Shown here: one piece after another, positions 31,340 to 43,885 of the stretch
How positions within the stretch are numbered: position 1 is the stretch's first letter
Layout: every line of letters begins with the position of its first letter
Source of the DNA: Clitoria ternatea
Lineage: Eukaryota; Streptophyta; Magnoliopsida; Fabales; Fabaceae
Direction: 5' to 3'
Length of the DNA: 64,000 nt
Assembly: GCA_037962975.1 (NCBI GenBank)
Contig: CM075671.1
Span: 41,378,501-41,442,500 of the forward strand
Made by a program: the position numbers and the translations under genes
Notes under the pieces: generated by a model
What the model saw: the letters and a program-made list of their open reading frames with translations, nothing else
The model's database searches: none
What the model was told of the DNA's origin: nothing

Positions 31340-34300
31340 TGACAGGGCCCGCAAGCGCACGGGTTATGTCGCGTAATATAAAAGATTATCGTTCTCCACA
31401 GGGACTGTGTTCAAAGTACCAGCATATTGAAATTTAATTATCCACACAATTAATTTTTAAGATTTTTATAAAATAAAGCACAAATTAAAGTTGCACAGAA
31501 TATGAATAAATATAAAAATAAAATTTACTTGACACTAAAAAAATCAGAGTTGAGAATATCTTGGGATTTTGGGGGATTAAGACTCTATTTTATGTTTAAT
31601 GAATTTTAACTTTTCATAAATAAGAATCGAATTAAGTTTTCCAAGGCGAATTTTCCAAAAGCTAATTAATATGTTCCTCTCGGAATCCTATTAATGTACC
31701 TAACCTATGGAAAACGCTGCTTAATCCTCAGAAAGGCCCATTATCGTTTTATGAAAATCCCTTTTATTTCCTCAAAAGAATTTTGATTACTTTCACGGTT
31801 TTACCGAGGTCACAAAAAGCATTTCAAAAATCTTAGGTTTAGTTCAAAGCTTTCTGGTAAAAATAAATCTCTCGATTCTATTTATTACCTAAACTTACTA
31901 ATATACCCGTAAGTATACAGTTTTATCATTTAGGTTCTTGTTAGGAATTACTAAAAGCATTAAGCATAATTGAACTAAATGGAAAACAGAAATTTATTTA
32001 ATTCCAAGTCAAAATAACATTAAAATAAAATATTATCATACCCCCTTTATCCCAAGATAATTAATTTAGCTACTCATGAAATAATTTAAATTTATGTAAA
32101 TAATGGAAAAATAAAACATACAAGACATGGTAAAAATAAAGACTTACGGGTTTCTCTAAAAGCTCAAAATAATTTACCACTTGTATTTCCTTGTTGCAAT
32201 ATTCTCCACCAATTACAAATTTAAATTCTCACTTTTACAGCTCTCACGCTCTTACAAAATAAAAGAAAGAAAAGAAAATAAAAAGAAAGAGAAGAAAAAC
32301 GAACAGAGAAAGAAAAATGGAAAAGAAGAAAACTAAAGAGAAAAGGAGAGAAAGTAACGAAGAAAATAAATCTGATGGTAATTGATGGGAAAAGATGATT
32401 GATTCTTTACTCCTGGTTGCTCTCCCTTTTATAGGCGAATGGATGAATGAATCCAGCTAAGGAAACGCGTTAAATTTTGCAAGTGGGAGAAACTTTCGGT
32501 GCATGCGAATTCCAGCTGTGCCAACTTGTTTCCAATTTGCATATTTAATATTTCCAATAATTCGGTGCTTGGATTTTAGTGAAGATTGGTGCAGAATGAT
32601 GAAATTCATAGTGAAAAAATGTTATTTTCCCACAAATCCGAGTGAAAGCTTGCTGGACGGTGTTGGTGAGTGAACTGGACAGCGTGGAGAGGAGTTGCTG
32701 TTAGATGGAGATCTGGACGTTGTGGGCTAGACGGTGTTGAATTGATGAAAAGTCTGGGCGGTCTTGAGAGGGTTACTGGGCGGTGTTATGTATTAGAAGA
32801 AGAAAGGGAGACGGTGTTGGGAAGTTGGGCGGTGTGTTGAGGTGAGGACGGTTGGGCGGTGTGTTGAGGTGAGGACGGTTGGGCGGTGTTGAGAATATTA
32901 GGAAGGAGAGGACGGTGTTGTGGATGGAAAGGAAAGGAGTCTGGGCGGAGTTGTGGATTAGGAGCCTGGGCTGTATTGGTTGGAGAGAAGAGCCTGGGCG
33001 GTGTTGGTTGATGGATTACTGGGTGGTGTTGGTTGATGGATTACTGGGCAGTGTTGGTTTGATGGATTACTGGGCGGTGTTGGTTGATGGATTAGAAGGG
33101 GACAGCGGATAGAAGAGAGAAATGTGGGTCGGATTTCTGGATTGAGGACGGTGTAGAGAGTGACTTGAAGGAAAGTAGAAAGAGGCGGTGTTGATGGAGG
33201 TAGTGATCCGGTGTTGCATTTGTGAAGAATTGGGTCGGTGTTTGGAGGAGAACCGATTGGTGATGAAGCTGAATGAAAGGACGGGTGAAGACTTACTGAA
33301 TAGCATCTTTCATTCAGTCGGAATTGACTGCAGAAAGACTCGGAACCGTCTGAAACATTCACTCGGCTGTCTCTAAATTTGGACCACTCGGTTAAAGCTC
33401 TGCTCGGATTTTGCATTGGAATTCACTCGGACAAATTTATTTACTCATTCAAATGATAAAATCACATCTTCACTCGGAAGTCCGAGTTAATTTCCACTCG
33501 GATTTGACTTCACTTTCACTCAGAAACTTGGACTTTGAAGGACTGGAATCTGGCTGATAGAATTCTTCCATGTCCGAGCCTTGCTTTGCTCGGAAATGCA
33601 TCTTTCTGACCCAACTTACTCAGAATTCCTTTCCTTGGAGACTTCTCACTCGGGCTCAGTGTGAAACTTGAGAGTCTGCCCGAGTGTGATTCTTTTCCGG
33701 TCGGATTTTTCCTTCCTTGCTAAGAATTACTCGGAAATGCTTTGTTCTGCTTGAGAATGTCATTTTCTCTGAGTGAGACCACTCGGATTCCTCCTTAGTC
33801 AGCATTTATTCATTTCAGTGGCCTCTTCTACTCGGAATCCATTCACTCGGAACAGGTTTCACTCGGATTAGTTGCGATCAGTAAACCTTTCACTCGGATA
33901 ATAGCTTTGGACATATTTATTGGAGGTCAGTCTCCTTTTTTCACTCGGAATGGATGCAGTCGGGGAGTTTCCACTCGGAATCACCTTCAACCGAGACTTA
34001 TTCCATTTCAGCATTGGTCCTTCACTCCAGTCAGCTATTTATCACTCGGAATGGCTTTGACAGGGAACATTTCACTCGGATTTTCCTCCAGCAGTGCAGT
34101 ATTCCACTCGACAATGCTCTATTCTGAGTCCTTCCACTCGGATTTGGTCATTTTTGAGTTATCCCACTCGGATTTGGCCATTTTGAGTCGGATTTCAGTG
34201 CTCTGAGTAGGATTTTTGCTTTCTGAGTCGAATTTCAGCTTTAAAAAGAGAATTCTTTCCACTTTGGGCTTGTTCTTCTTGTTTCTTTATCATTTTATGG

Positions 34301-34475
34301 TCGTTTTTCTCTTGTTTTTGACCCTTTATTACCTTAATTCCTACAAAATAACATACCCAAGTAGAATAGAGTGGAAAGAAAGCAAAAATAGCAATAAATA
34401 AAGGAAATACAGTGGATAATGACTAAAATTCTAAGCAAACTAGATCTAATTTATTGTATTAAAAAGCACTTATCA
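31340..34475 (-). repeat. 5' LTR of Athila-like element, shared with a tandem partial copy
   Basis: 3136 bp, the same length as 21460-24595 and under about 1% different by eye. TATA-like box at 32426-32434. Instead of unique flank, its right side (34476 on) is another copy of the element's own 3' untranslated region. Confidence 0.93.
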
Positions 34476-35808
34476 AAATACCCCAAACCAAAACATTGCT
34501 TGTCCTCAAGCAATCACCATATTCACAAGATAAAATACAGAAAACACTAAACTTAATAAACTAAGGAATCCAAAACAGAGAAACAGATTTATTCAAATGC
34601 CAGTTTTATTTTTCTTATGTGAATCAATTTTCAATGTCAAGACTTGAGATACTCTTCTCACAATTTTCACTCAAGTGTTTAAAGGTTTGTGTATCTCTCA
34701 AATCATCATAGTCAAAAAAATATTACCATAAACTTGTTAATAAACCAGAAACTCCACAGTTTATATAGAAAATATGTCAAAGTCTAAAGGTCTTTCAAAG
34801 GTTGTAACGTGGCCTTGGGTTGTATTGGTAGGAATTTCAAGAAAAATGGAATACAAAAGGGCTTTAACAGTCATGAATGATTCAAATCACCATTATAAAT
34901 TTAACAGAGCAAATTGTTGAACTTTTATGGACTTTTTCATTCATTCAATATCATCCTTTTGATTTTCTTTTCTTTTTTTTTGCTTTTCTTTGCATTCAAT
35001 ACATATTTTTCTTAAGTCCTTTTTTTTTATTTCTTTGCTCCACTAAATTTCCAACTTTTTCACTATTAAGAGAATATTAGTCAATGAAAGGTTTCAAAGA
35101 AAAATTTTCACTTTTAGGCTCAAAAGGGGCAACTAGGGGTCAAATTATACAAAATTCTGAGGCTTAAGAATAAGACCTAATTGTGCCTTTATCATCCTAA
35201 GACATATAATCAAAAACCATTTTGAATTGGTTGAAAAACAAGTTCTAGAATATTAATGACTATGAGATTCACTCAATCAAGAAAATATGGGTTTTGAAAA
35301 TTTATTTGATAGATAACCCATTTTGGCTCAAGTCTAACCATGGAAAGTCTTTTCAAAGAAAATTTTAATCACATAAGGTTCATTTAAGCATTTATTTGGC
35401 ATTTAAACAATCAAATTTTGAAAATTTTACTCAAAATTTTGAGATCGTTAGATACTTTAGCCTTGTGTTCAAAGTAAATTTATCATGCAATCATGGTAAA
35501 TTACAAGATTACAAACAAATCAAAGAAAACACACATGCATAATAAAATGACAATCACACAACGTAAACAAAACAGTTAAGTTTTCTTACCTACCACCCCA
35601 AACCAGAATTTGACATTGTCCTCAATGTTAAAATGGATGATAAAAGAATAAGAAAACTTACCTGTAATAACCCCAAACCAGCATCTGACATAGTTGGTTT
35701 TTTTTTTATAAGAATAAAAGCTTAAAATAAAACAACAACTTTTTATAGGGTTACCTCCCTATCAGTGCTAAGTTTTAAGTCTTCAGCCAGACTTCTCACC
35801 GTTTGGAT
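34476..35808 (-). other. Second copy of Athila 3' untranslated region
   Basis: Matches 24596-25926 almost base for base, with a few substitutions and small T-run indels. No gene. Confidence 0.85.
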
Positions 35809-36739
35809 TTACTCATCAGGAGCATCAAACAAGTCCAAGTCACTTGCTTGTTGTATTGGTTGACCGGTGAAGTAATGCTTTACTCTCTGTCCATTTACCC
35901 TAAATGTACCAGATTTCTCGCTCTATAGTTTGACAGCTCCAAAGGGAAAGACTTTTGTCACCTTGAATGGTCCCGACCATCGGGATCTCAGTTTACCTGG
36001 AAAAAGCTTCAATCTGGAATTAAACAGTAAAACCATATCACCTGGATTAAATGTTCTCCGTTGGATGTGACGATCATGCCATTGTTTGGTTTTTTCTTTA
36101 TAAATTCTGGCATTTTCGTATGCATCTAGACGGAGTTCTTCAAGCTCATTTAATTCCAACAATCTTTGTTCACCTGCAGCCTTATGATCAAAGTTAAGAG
36201 TTTTAACAGCCCAAAAAGATTTATATTCTAGCTCAACAGGTAAATGACAGGGCTTCCCATATACTAGCTTAAAAGGTGTGGTTCCAATGGGAGTTTTGTA
36301 TGCGGTCCGATACGCCCATAAGGAATCATCTAACTTAATAGACCAATCCTTACGTGATGTATTCACCACTTTTTGAAGAATATTTTTAATTTCCCAATTG
36401 GATACCTCAACTTGTCCACTAGTTTGTGGGTGATAAGGTGTAGCAACCTTATGCTTAACTCCATATTTCTTTAGAAGGGTCTGAAAAGTTTTCTCAATAA
36501 AATGAGACCCTCCATCACTTATAACACATTTTGGGACTCCAAACCTTGGAAATATTATTTTCTTGAAAAGTTTAATAACAGTTTTAGCATCGGAATGGGG
36601 TGAAGCAATGGCTTCCACCCATTTTGACACATAGTCAACTGCCACCAATATGAACTGATTTCCAAAAGAAGAGGGAAAGGGACCCATAAAATCAACACCC
36701 CATACATCATCTTGTGAAACACATCTCCGAATCATACCA
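35809..36739 (-). pseudogene. Truncated second copy of Athila integrase with internal deletion
   Basis: Open from 36735 to 35923, then a TAG where the left copy has Trp, then the same C-terminus to 35809. It keeps the integrase core (GVDFMGPFPSSF, VISDGGSHFIEK, HPQTSGQVEVSN, and the intact SRKDWSIKLDDSLWAYRT where the left copy has a stop). Relative to the left copy, 222 bp between two acatca words are missing, an in-frame loss of 74 codons that removes the integrase zinc finger. Similarity ends at atcatacca (36739). Confidence 0.9.
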
Positions 36740-39700
36740 CAGGGTCACGTAGTTCTTTAAAAGTTTTTTTCTTATTTTTATTTAGATTTGAAAGAGAAGA
36801 AAAAAAAGGAAACATCCATTTCTCTTTATTGTTATTTTTTTTAAAGACTACGGAGCAAAAGGGAGAGGGAAGCAGAAGCTACCAGAGAGAAAAAGAAATA
36901 ATAGATTCAGAGAAAAGAGAAAAAAATAGGCGAAAACCGAGTGAGGGAAGAAAATCCTAGTGGGAAAAAAGAAAATCCGAGTGAAAAATGAAAAATCTGA
37001 GTAAAAATAGGGAAAACTGAGTGAAAAGAGGAAAATCTGAGTAAAAATAGGGAAAACCGAGTAAAAATAGTAAAATCCAAGTGGAAATAGGGAAAACTGA
37101 GTAAAAATAGTAAAATCCAAGTGGAACAATGAAAGATCCGAGTAAAAATAGTAAAATCAGAGTGATAAGAGGAATACCGGGTGAAAGTTGAGCAAAACCG
37201 AGTGATGGAGCAGGAATGCTGGTCCGAGAGGAAAAGGGGGGAGGGGTTAGAAGGAATGGGAAGGTGCTGGGATTAGGAATGAGGATGACTGAGTGAGGGT
37301 GTGGACGGATTGGAATAGGAGAGGACGGTGTGGAGGATTGTAGGCAGTATGGTGAGGGACGATGGAAGGAGAAGAAGAGAGGAGTTGGTGTGAAGGAGAA
37401 AGAGAACAGAGGTTTTAGCAAAGTTTTCCCTTAATCCAAAAAAAAATCCCTCTGGTGCTTCAACCCTTGCCTATTTATAGGCTTGTCTGAGTGGAAGGCC
37501 AGCTCAGGCTTCCACTCAGAGTGGAAAACCAACTCACACTTCCATTCAGAGTGAAGTGGGGGACAACGGCTAGGTGGGAATTTTTAATTCCCCCCACTTC
37601 CACCCCTGTCTGCCACCCCCAGGATTCCTGGATCCACTTGGGTGGTGGAATCCAAGTCAGCACGGGCGAACAGGGGGAGCCGGGTGGAAATCCGAGAGAG
37701 GATGGTGAAAATCCGAGTGAGAATGATGGAAATCCGAGTGAGAATGGTAGAATTCCTAGTGAAAATGACTCAGATCAGCCTCTCAGTCGGCATTCATCCA
37801 CATTGGGAGTCAATTCCGAGTGGAATGAAGCATTTCCAATAGAAAACCGAGTGAAAAAGTATGCAATTGAATTGAGGGGTCAAACGAGGTAATTCTGATT
37901 GGAACAATCAATCAGACCGAGTGAAAATTAACCCAGAACCGGTTGAAGAGGACTCGGTGCTGATTGAAAAGTGTCACTCAGAATTGGTGAAAAGGGGGGC
38001 TCAGACTTGGTTTGAAGTGTCATTCGGTTCTGACTGAAAATTGGCTTTTGAATGGGTGAAAGGATAACTCGGATTCGGGTGAAAATGGTGACTCGGAATT
38101 GGTTTGAGGAAGTATGACATGGAATTGGTTTGAAGAGGGCTGACCGACTGAAGTGTCACTTGGTTCCAACTGAAGACTGGCTCGGGAATGGGTGAAAAGT
38201 GCCACTCGGAATTGGCTTGATGAGAGATGACACGGAATTGGTAAAAACTGAGTCAGAAATAATTGAAGACTGACCAAGAACCGATCAAAGATTGACTCAG
38301 AACTGATAAAAAATGACTCAGAATTAGGAGAGAATAATGACTCGGAAATTGGTAAAAATTGACTCGGAAATGGGTAAAGGAAGACTCGGAGCCGATTGAA
38401 AATCGAAGAGAGAGACTCGGAAGTTGAATGTAAAGGGTCTCGGAGTTGGCTAAAGGATGACTCGGAGCCGACTGAATAAAGAGAAAGTTGAGTGGAAAGG
38501 GTCTCGAAAATGGTTAAAAGAGTGAAAAGTGTCACTCGGAATTGGCTTGATGAGGGATGACACGGAATTGGTAAAAAGTGAGTCAGGACTAACCAAGAAC
38601 TGACCAAGAATTGACTCGGGCATGTGTAAAGGATGACTCAGAGATGGGTGAAACATGACTCGGGATTGGCTTTTCACTCAGAATCTGACCGTTTTACTTA
38701 TTTTCCAATCGGAAATAGCTTTCATTCGGTAATTGGCTTGTTTGGTGCACTCACTCATCAATCAGGAATGGCTTTCACTCGGTAATCAGCTATTTGATGC
38801 ACTTTCTTAGAAGTTCTTCACAAGTCCGAGTCTTGGGTTGCTCAGAAAACACACGACTATTCCCCAACTCACTCAGAGTCAGCCTCATGCTTCAACTGGA
38901 ATCAAAGACTCAGTTTCATCAATCGGTATCTCCTGAACCACTCGGAGAAACTTTGCATAGATTTGCCTTTCTTCATTCCAATCGGACACATTCATTCAGA
39001 AGTTCTTTCATTGGGTTGTTATCACTCAGAAAACCGATTGAAGATTGATCATTCGGCACAGGTTCACTCCTTCCTAAAATGTTTAACTCGAAATATAGCA
39101 TTTTCACTCGGAAAAGGCTTGCTTCCCACTCAGGACTTGGAAACTGGGTATTTTTACTCGGAAAAGCTTTCGTCCAATCAAAATCTGTCCTTCCAGTTAC
39201 ACTTTGAGTCAGATTTTAATTCACTCAGACTTGTTTTCACTCAGATCAGTATCAATCAGAAGCTTTCACTCGGATTTAACTTCAATAGGGCTATATTTCA
39301 CTCGGATTTGTTGCAATTAGAAAGCTTTCACTCCGATTAATTGCAATCAAAGAGCAATCCTTCTCAGCATTCATCCTTCAACAGAGTATCACTCGGAATG
39401 GCTTGACAGTAAGCCTTCCACTCGGATTCACCTTCAATAGGGAAGCATTTCACTCGGAATTGACTCCTTCTGAGTAATTCTACTCGGATTTGATCCTTTC
39501 TGAGTCATTCCACTCTGATTCACTCCTAAAGGAAGCATATTCCACTCGAAAATGACTCATCCTATTTAATTCTACTCGGAAATGATCATTTATGCGTCAT
39601 TCTGCTCAGATTCCCCCAACAGGAGCCTATTCCTCTCGGAAATGCTTCATTATGACTCGGATTTGACCATTTTTGAGTTTTTTCACTCGATTTATCTCCA

Positions 39701-39930
39701 CCAGGGCTGTATTTCACTCGGAAATGCTTTAATCTGAGTCATCCTGCTCGGATTTGATCATTTTTGAGTCATTCCACTCGGATTTGCCTCCAACAGGGCA
39801 ATATTCCACTTGGAAAAGCTTCATTCTGAGTTATTTCGCTCGGTTTTGATTATTTTGGAGCTATCCCATTCAGATTTGACCATTCTGAATTGGAATTCAG
39901 TATAAAAAAGATTCATTCCATTTGGACCGG
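36740..39930 (-). repeat. Diverged LTR-like block dominated by ACTCGG repeats
   Basis: About 3.2 kb with no credible gene. It has an ACTCGG field that reads ccgagtgaaa on the plus strand at about 36930-37880 and (g/c)actcgga at about 37950-39880. A TATA-like box (sense CTATAAATAG) is at 37471-37480. The right end ('aaaaaagattcattccattt', about 39904-39923) resembles the same place in the Athila LTR. It is probably an LTR of a related but older family. Boundaries are uncertain. Frames of 60-195 codons in it are repeat translations. Confidence 0.6.
37471..37480 (-). promoter_or_regulatory. TATA-like box in the ACTCGG block
   Basis: Minus strand CTATAAATAG, in a cctatttataggcttg context like those of the other LTRs here. 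Confidence 0.45.
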
Positions 39931-40089
39931 ACCAAAAGAGGTGTTCACAATATGGAACTTAGGAACTGAAGAGGTGCTTTTGAGATTCGATGGGTTTTCA
40001 GACACTCGGAAGGGACCGATAGGTTCCCTATCTCATTTACGACTTGTGTATATAGGCCTTATCTAGTTTGAAGCTTATTTGATAGGTTT
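39931..40089. other. Unassigned junction sequence
   Basis: About 160 bp between the ACTCGG block and the CACTA element. I see no gene or terminal repeat. Confidence 0.4.
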
Positions 40090-40206
40090 ATGATTGAACC
40101 ACGGTTGTAAACAACCATGGTTAATTAAGACCCTATTTAATCATGGTTTCAAACCACAATCGTGATTAAAAATGGTCATAAAATGTGCATTTACATTACT
40201 AGTTAT

Positions 40207-41490
40207 TGTTAGGAAATCCCTAAACATGAGCAGCGGAAAAAAAAGGGATTCCAAAGGATTTACAAGGTTTCGTGTTTCAAAGCACAAAACAAACACAAAA
40301 TCATTTTTGGATTACCTCTTGAAGAACACCGAAGCAGTCGTAGCCTCGCCCTTTAGGAGTCCACACGAGCACTCCCACCAGAATCGCAACACTTGCCAAC
40401 TGCTAGTTTGACGGCGTGTAGCTCTTGCAACTTTTGCGAATTTGTGTCTCACTTGAGTGAATGGCCTATGAGCATCTTATGCTCTATTTATAGGCTTAGG
40501 TTTGACCTAATTTGTTCTCTCTAAAAATAGGCTCCTTACTCATTCCAAATGAGTTAGGCCCAATAGCTTTGTTTTAGTCCAACTAAAATAAGACAACATT
40601 TTCTGATAGGCTTACTCTATGTGTGTGACCCTACAGGTAAAATACTCGGTCATATTAATAATAAATTATTTTATTATTAATATAAAATAAGAGCGGCATC
40701 TAGCAATGCATCATTATGTCCGAATATTATCAACATAACCTATAAGTGATAATTATTTAATATGTTTGTTCCTTTTGTCACGATATCCTAATTGGGCCCA
40801 AGGCATGGTCGCGTCATCCTTGTACGGCCCAATTTATTTTACTTGATACCAGAGTAGACTGAATCCGAATAAATATCTAATATTTATTCTTTCTAGGTTG
40901 ACCATGCGTTTTCTTAGTCCTACTCCATCAAGTGGCCTATAGATATCACTCCTGTCACATAGGAGAGACAAATCCCATCTACATCACTCACATCCCTCTG
41001 CATAATTTGTTCATTGCCTAATCACAACCTTTATAGTCCTCTTGTTACAGAAGATGTTTAATTGTATTAAAACAATAAACTCCTCATGTAGGAATCGTAG
41101 TGACTTCAGGTCGAAGGACTACATATACCATTATCACATTGAGAATCGTTTATGACAATCATGTAACAATCCATGCAACATTCTCATGATGGGTCTGTCC
41201 AGTACATCATTACTCTTAATGTGTACCCGTGTGAAGACTTGATATCATCTATATCTATGATCTGTGAGATCAGGTCATCAGTACACTCATACACTAGTCT
41301 CAGTGTATTTACATGTCCCCATGTAAATACTTGACTAGGGACATTTTAGGAATAATTTTTATATGACCTATTACTCTAAGGATAAATACGTTTTAAAACA
41401 ATTTTAAAGTGAAATATATTTATTTTATTGATATGCATAAAAAATGATACAAATGAAAAAGCATATAAGCTCATAGTGCATACACCAACA
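40207..41490 (-). repeat. Solo LTR inserted in the CACTA element
   Basis: 1284 bp with ends TGTTAGGAAA and ACACCAACA, flanked by gttat at 40202-40206 and 41491-41495. No PBS, polypurine tract, gag-pol or second LTR. A TATA-like box, sense CTATAAATAG, is at 40484-40493, giving minus orientation (sense start TGTTGGTGTATGC). A 79-codon plus frame here is not supported as a gene. Confidence 0.88.
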
Positions 41491-41824
41491 GTTATAATCA
41501 CGGTCATGGTAACAACTATGATTAAATAGGCTCTATAACCCCAGTTATTGTAATAACTGTGGTTAAATGTGAGGTTTTTTTAATGTGGCCTAGTTTTATT
41601 GATTTCCCAAACCTGCAATATCACACAGCCAGTGCAGTATATCCCCAGCATATGCAGCACCAAGAAATGAAAACAAATGGTATGTATATAACATTAATTT
41701 GCTATCAAATCATAACAATTTAGAAAATAAAACTATATACAATTGACATGAATGTAAACTAATAAAATATAAACCCTAAACCCTACAGTAGGTACAACGA
41801 TAAGAGAATAAAATTTCTATATCT

Positions 41825-43336
41825 ATCTAAGTCCTTGCCTCACTTTAATGAAGTATGCAACCCATTGCTTTCTAACATTATCTACATGTGTCGTAGGGAA
41901 GTATGACCGGTCCTGAAAGTACTACAAACAATACATAAAACAATTAGTACAAAAACTGTATTTATTATATAAATCTAATCAAATTGGTAGAAAACTAGGC
42001 AAGTGAGACTTACATTTGTCCATCCATCTACTAAATGATCAACATGGTGTGCATGACATAATAGCCGCACTCATAGCTACCTTGCTGCCTATAAGACTAC
42101 AATGGATATAAAATATATAATAAGTGAATTCAAGTTTTCAAAATATAATAAAGATTTGAATGAATTCTATTGACTTACTTTTGGGTTCACCCACACGAGT
42201 TTTTTCCTATTGACGCTTCCATGCAGTCGACTATATCCATCCATAACCCTGTGTCAGAATAAAACACAAGATAAGTTAGAATCGTAGAAGAACACAAATG
42301 ACGTAATTGAATTTGTAGAAAGTTATTTTATTTTTTAGGGTTTAACTTACGTCTCTACTATTATTTTGAGGTCTTGTGGAATAGTCCCGTGTATAAAATC
42401 AAAGTATAAAGCTACTGAAGCCTGGGGACAGATCACCATGGGTGTCGAATGAGCGTTTTAGTTACCAGTGATAAGTGAGACTTTAAAATGCAAAAATTAA
42501 TTGACAATAATTATGGAATAGAATCTTACTGTCTATGATACGGGGCCAGGTATACTGTCTTTCTAGACTCATACATCCAATTCTGGATGTATGCTTGGGT
42601 GTCCTCACTGTTCCCGCTCCTCTGTATGAAAGAGGGCTTTAAGAAGCCATAAGTTCCATCAAAACCCAAGTCCACACAAATTTTATGTAGAAACCTAAAT
42701 AAGTTTAAACATGGTTAGCGACAAATAACTTGTATAATGAAATAATTGAACCTAAAATGATATACTTACAACTCTCAAATTTGAATGACAGATATGTTTA
42801 GCATCGTCGTCCCTATCATAATCTCGCACAAGTCACTCCGCATAATGTAAAGCAGTAGTGAACCTGGACGGTTGAACACCAATGGCTGCCATGGTACCCC
42901 AACAGCGTCCTCGCCTAGCTTAGCCCCGACCTTTCATAGCATCTGGATCGGATCATCGACGAGGTCTGACTTTTTTAATGCCAGGCCTGTTTCCTGTTGA
43001 ACAGTTAAAACATTAAGGGTTTATACCATAATTGACAATATAACTTATGTTAGTGTTTCGGGTTTATACTTGCGAAGCAGCAATCGACAGGAGTCTGTTG
43101 GGCCATATAAGGAAGTGTCCCACCGCTTGACCAACGATTTGCACCTCTGGAGTTGCCACTGACACAACAGCATCCTCCTCAATGATCTTGACAACAGAGA
43201 CCTTGGACATACCATCAGGTAATGACTGATGGTGAACCACAGGGCCTAAGTTGTACACCATGCCAGTGGCAACTGGCTCCTCCGACCCATCAGTGAACAC
43301 TCCTAACATTGTAAAAATATTATATGAGAGCAACAA
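41825..43336 (-). pseudogene. CACTA-encoded Ulp1-like (C48) cysteine protease gene, decayed
   Basis: Minus-strand exon remnants in order: a 90-codon open part at 43064-43336 (TGMVYNLGPVVHHQSLPDG, VGQAVGHFLIWPN); then GVPWQPLVFNRPG and TTMLNISVIQIW near 42790-42990; GFLKPSFIQRSGN and YIQNWMYESRKTVYLAPYH near 42540-42690; MVICPQASVALYFDFIHG near 42370-42450; the catalytic QQGSYECGYYVMH with its Cys near 42050-42088; and a C-terminal RKQWVAYFIKVRQG near 41830-41910. This is the Ulp1 (SUMO-protease-like) domain that many plant CACTA and MULE transposons carry. Introns separate some parts, and several stops and frame breaks show decay. Confidence 0.72.
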
Positions 43337-43885
43337 ACAACAACATAAATAACATTATATGAGAGCAACAAACAGCAACAGAAATAACATTATATACTGT
43401 ATAGTGAAATGTAAATTTTGATTAAAAATAATACTTAAAAATATGTAATAATTTACTTAAATTTTCTCCTAATATTGTAAAAACATTATTTCTATCATAA
43501 CAAAACAAAAAGGAAGCTAGATTGAAGTTCCAATGAGTCAATATATTTAATCATTTTTCTTGAGTATACATTACTTTGACTGATATAATATATGATTCCA
43601 TGAACCGTAACCAAGTATATATACATATACTTTTAAGTTTATTAAATCTCTTAGGTAGTTTATTTGTAAATTTATTGTACAAAAACAATGGTTGTTTGTA
43701 ATTAAACTAAACAAAATAGAAAATGAGTTGTATATAAGACATTAAACTCTGATCCCACTTAATAAACTAAGCATATAATAATAATACTTTCTATGTGCGT
43801 GTTTTCCTTTTTCAACTTTTACTAAATGAATATACATTGACCTATCAAATCTAATAGTTGAAGGATCAAAGGGACATGTAAAAGA

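Larger units (their letters stand above)
21460..34475 (-). mobile_element. Athila-like Ty3/gypsy retrotransposon
   Basis: Two 3136-bp LTRs (21460-24595, 31340-34475) flank an internal region with PBS (31316-31333), a single gag-protease-RT-RNase H-integrase frame (25927-31164) and a 1.3-kb 3' untranslated region. The tRNA-Asp type PBS, LTR ends TGATAAGT...CTGTCA and the RT box FMDDFSV fit the Athila lineage. There is no envelope-like or accessory ORF after integrase. The right LTR is followed directly by another copy of the same 3' internal region, so no target duplication can be tested here. Confidence 0.9.

Noticed and set aside
37491..37892. A 133-codon plus-strand frame
   Set aside because: It consists mostly of the GENPSEN-like translation of the ccgagtgaaaa repeat.
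41770..41790. Telomere-like aaaccctaaaccct (also near 44947)
   Set aside because: Only two units at each place; common by chance in plant AT-rich DNA, and inside the CACTA element.
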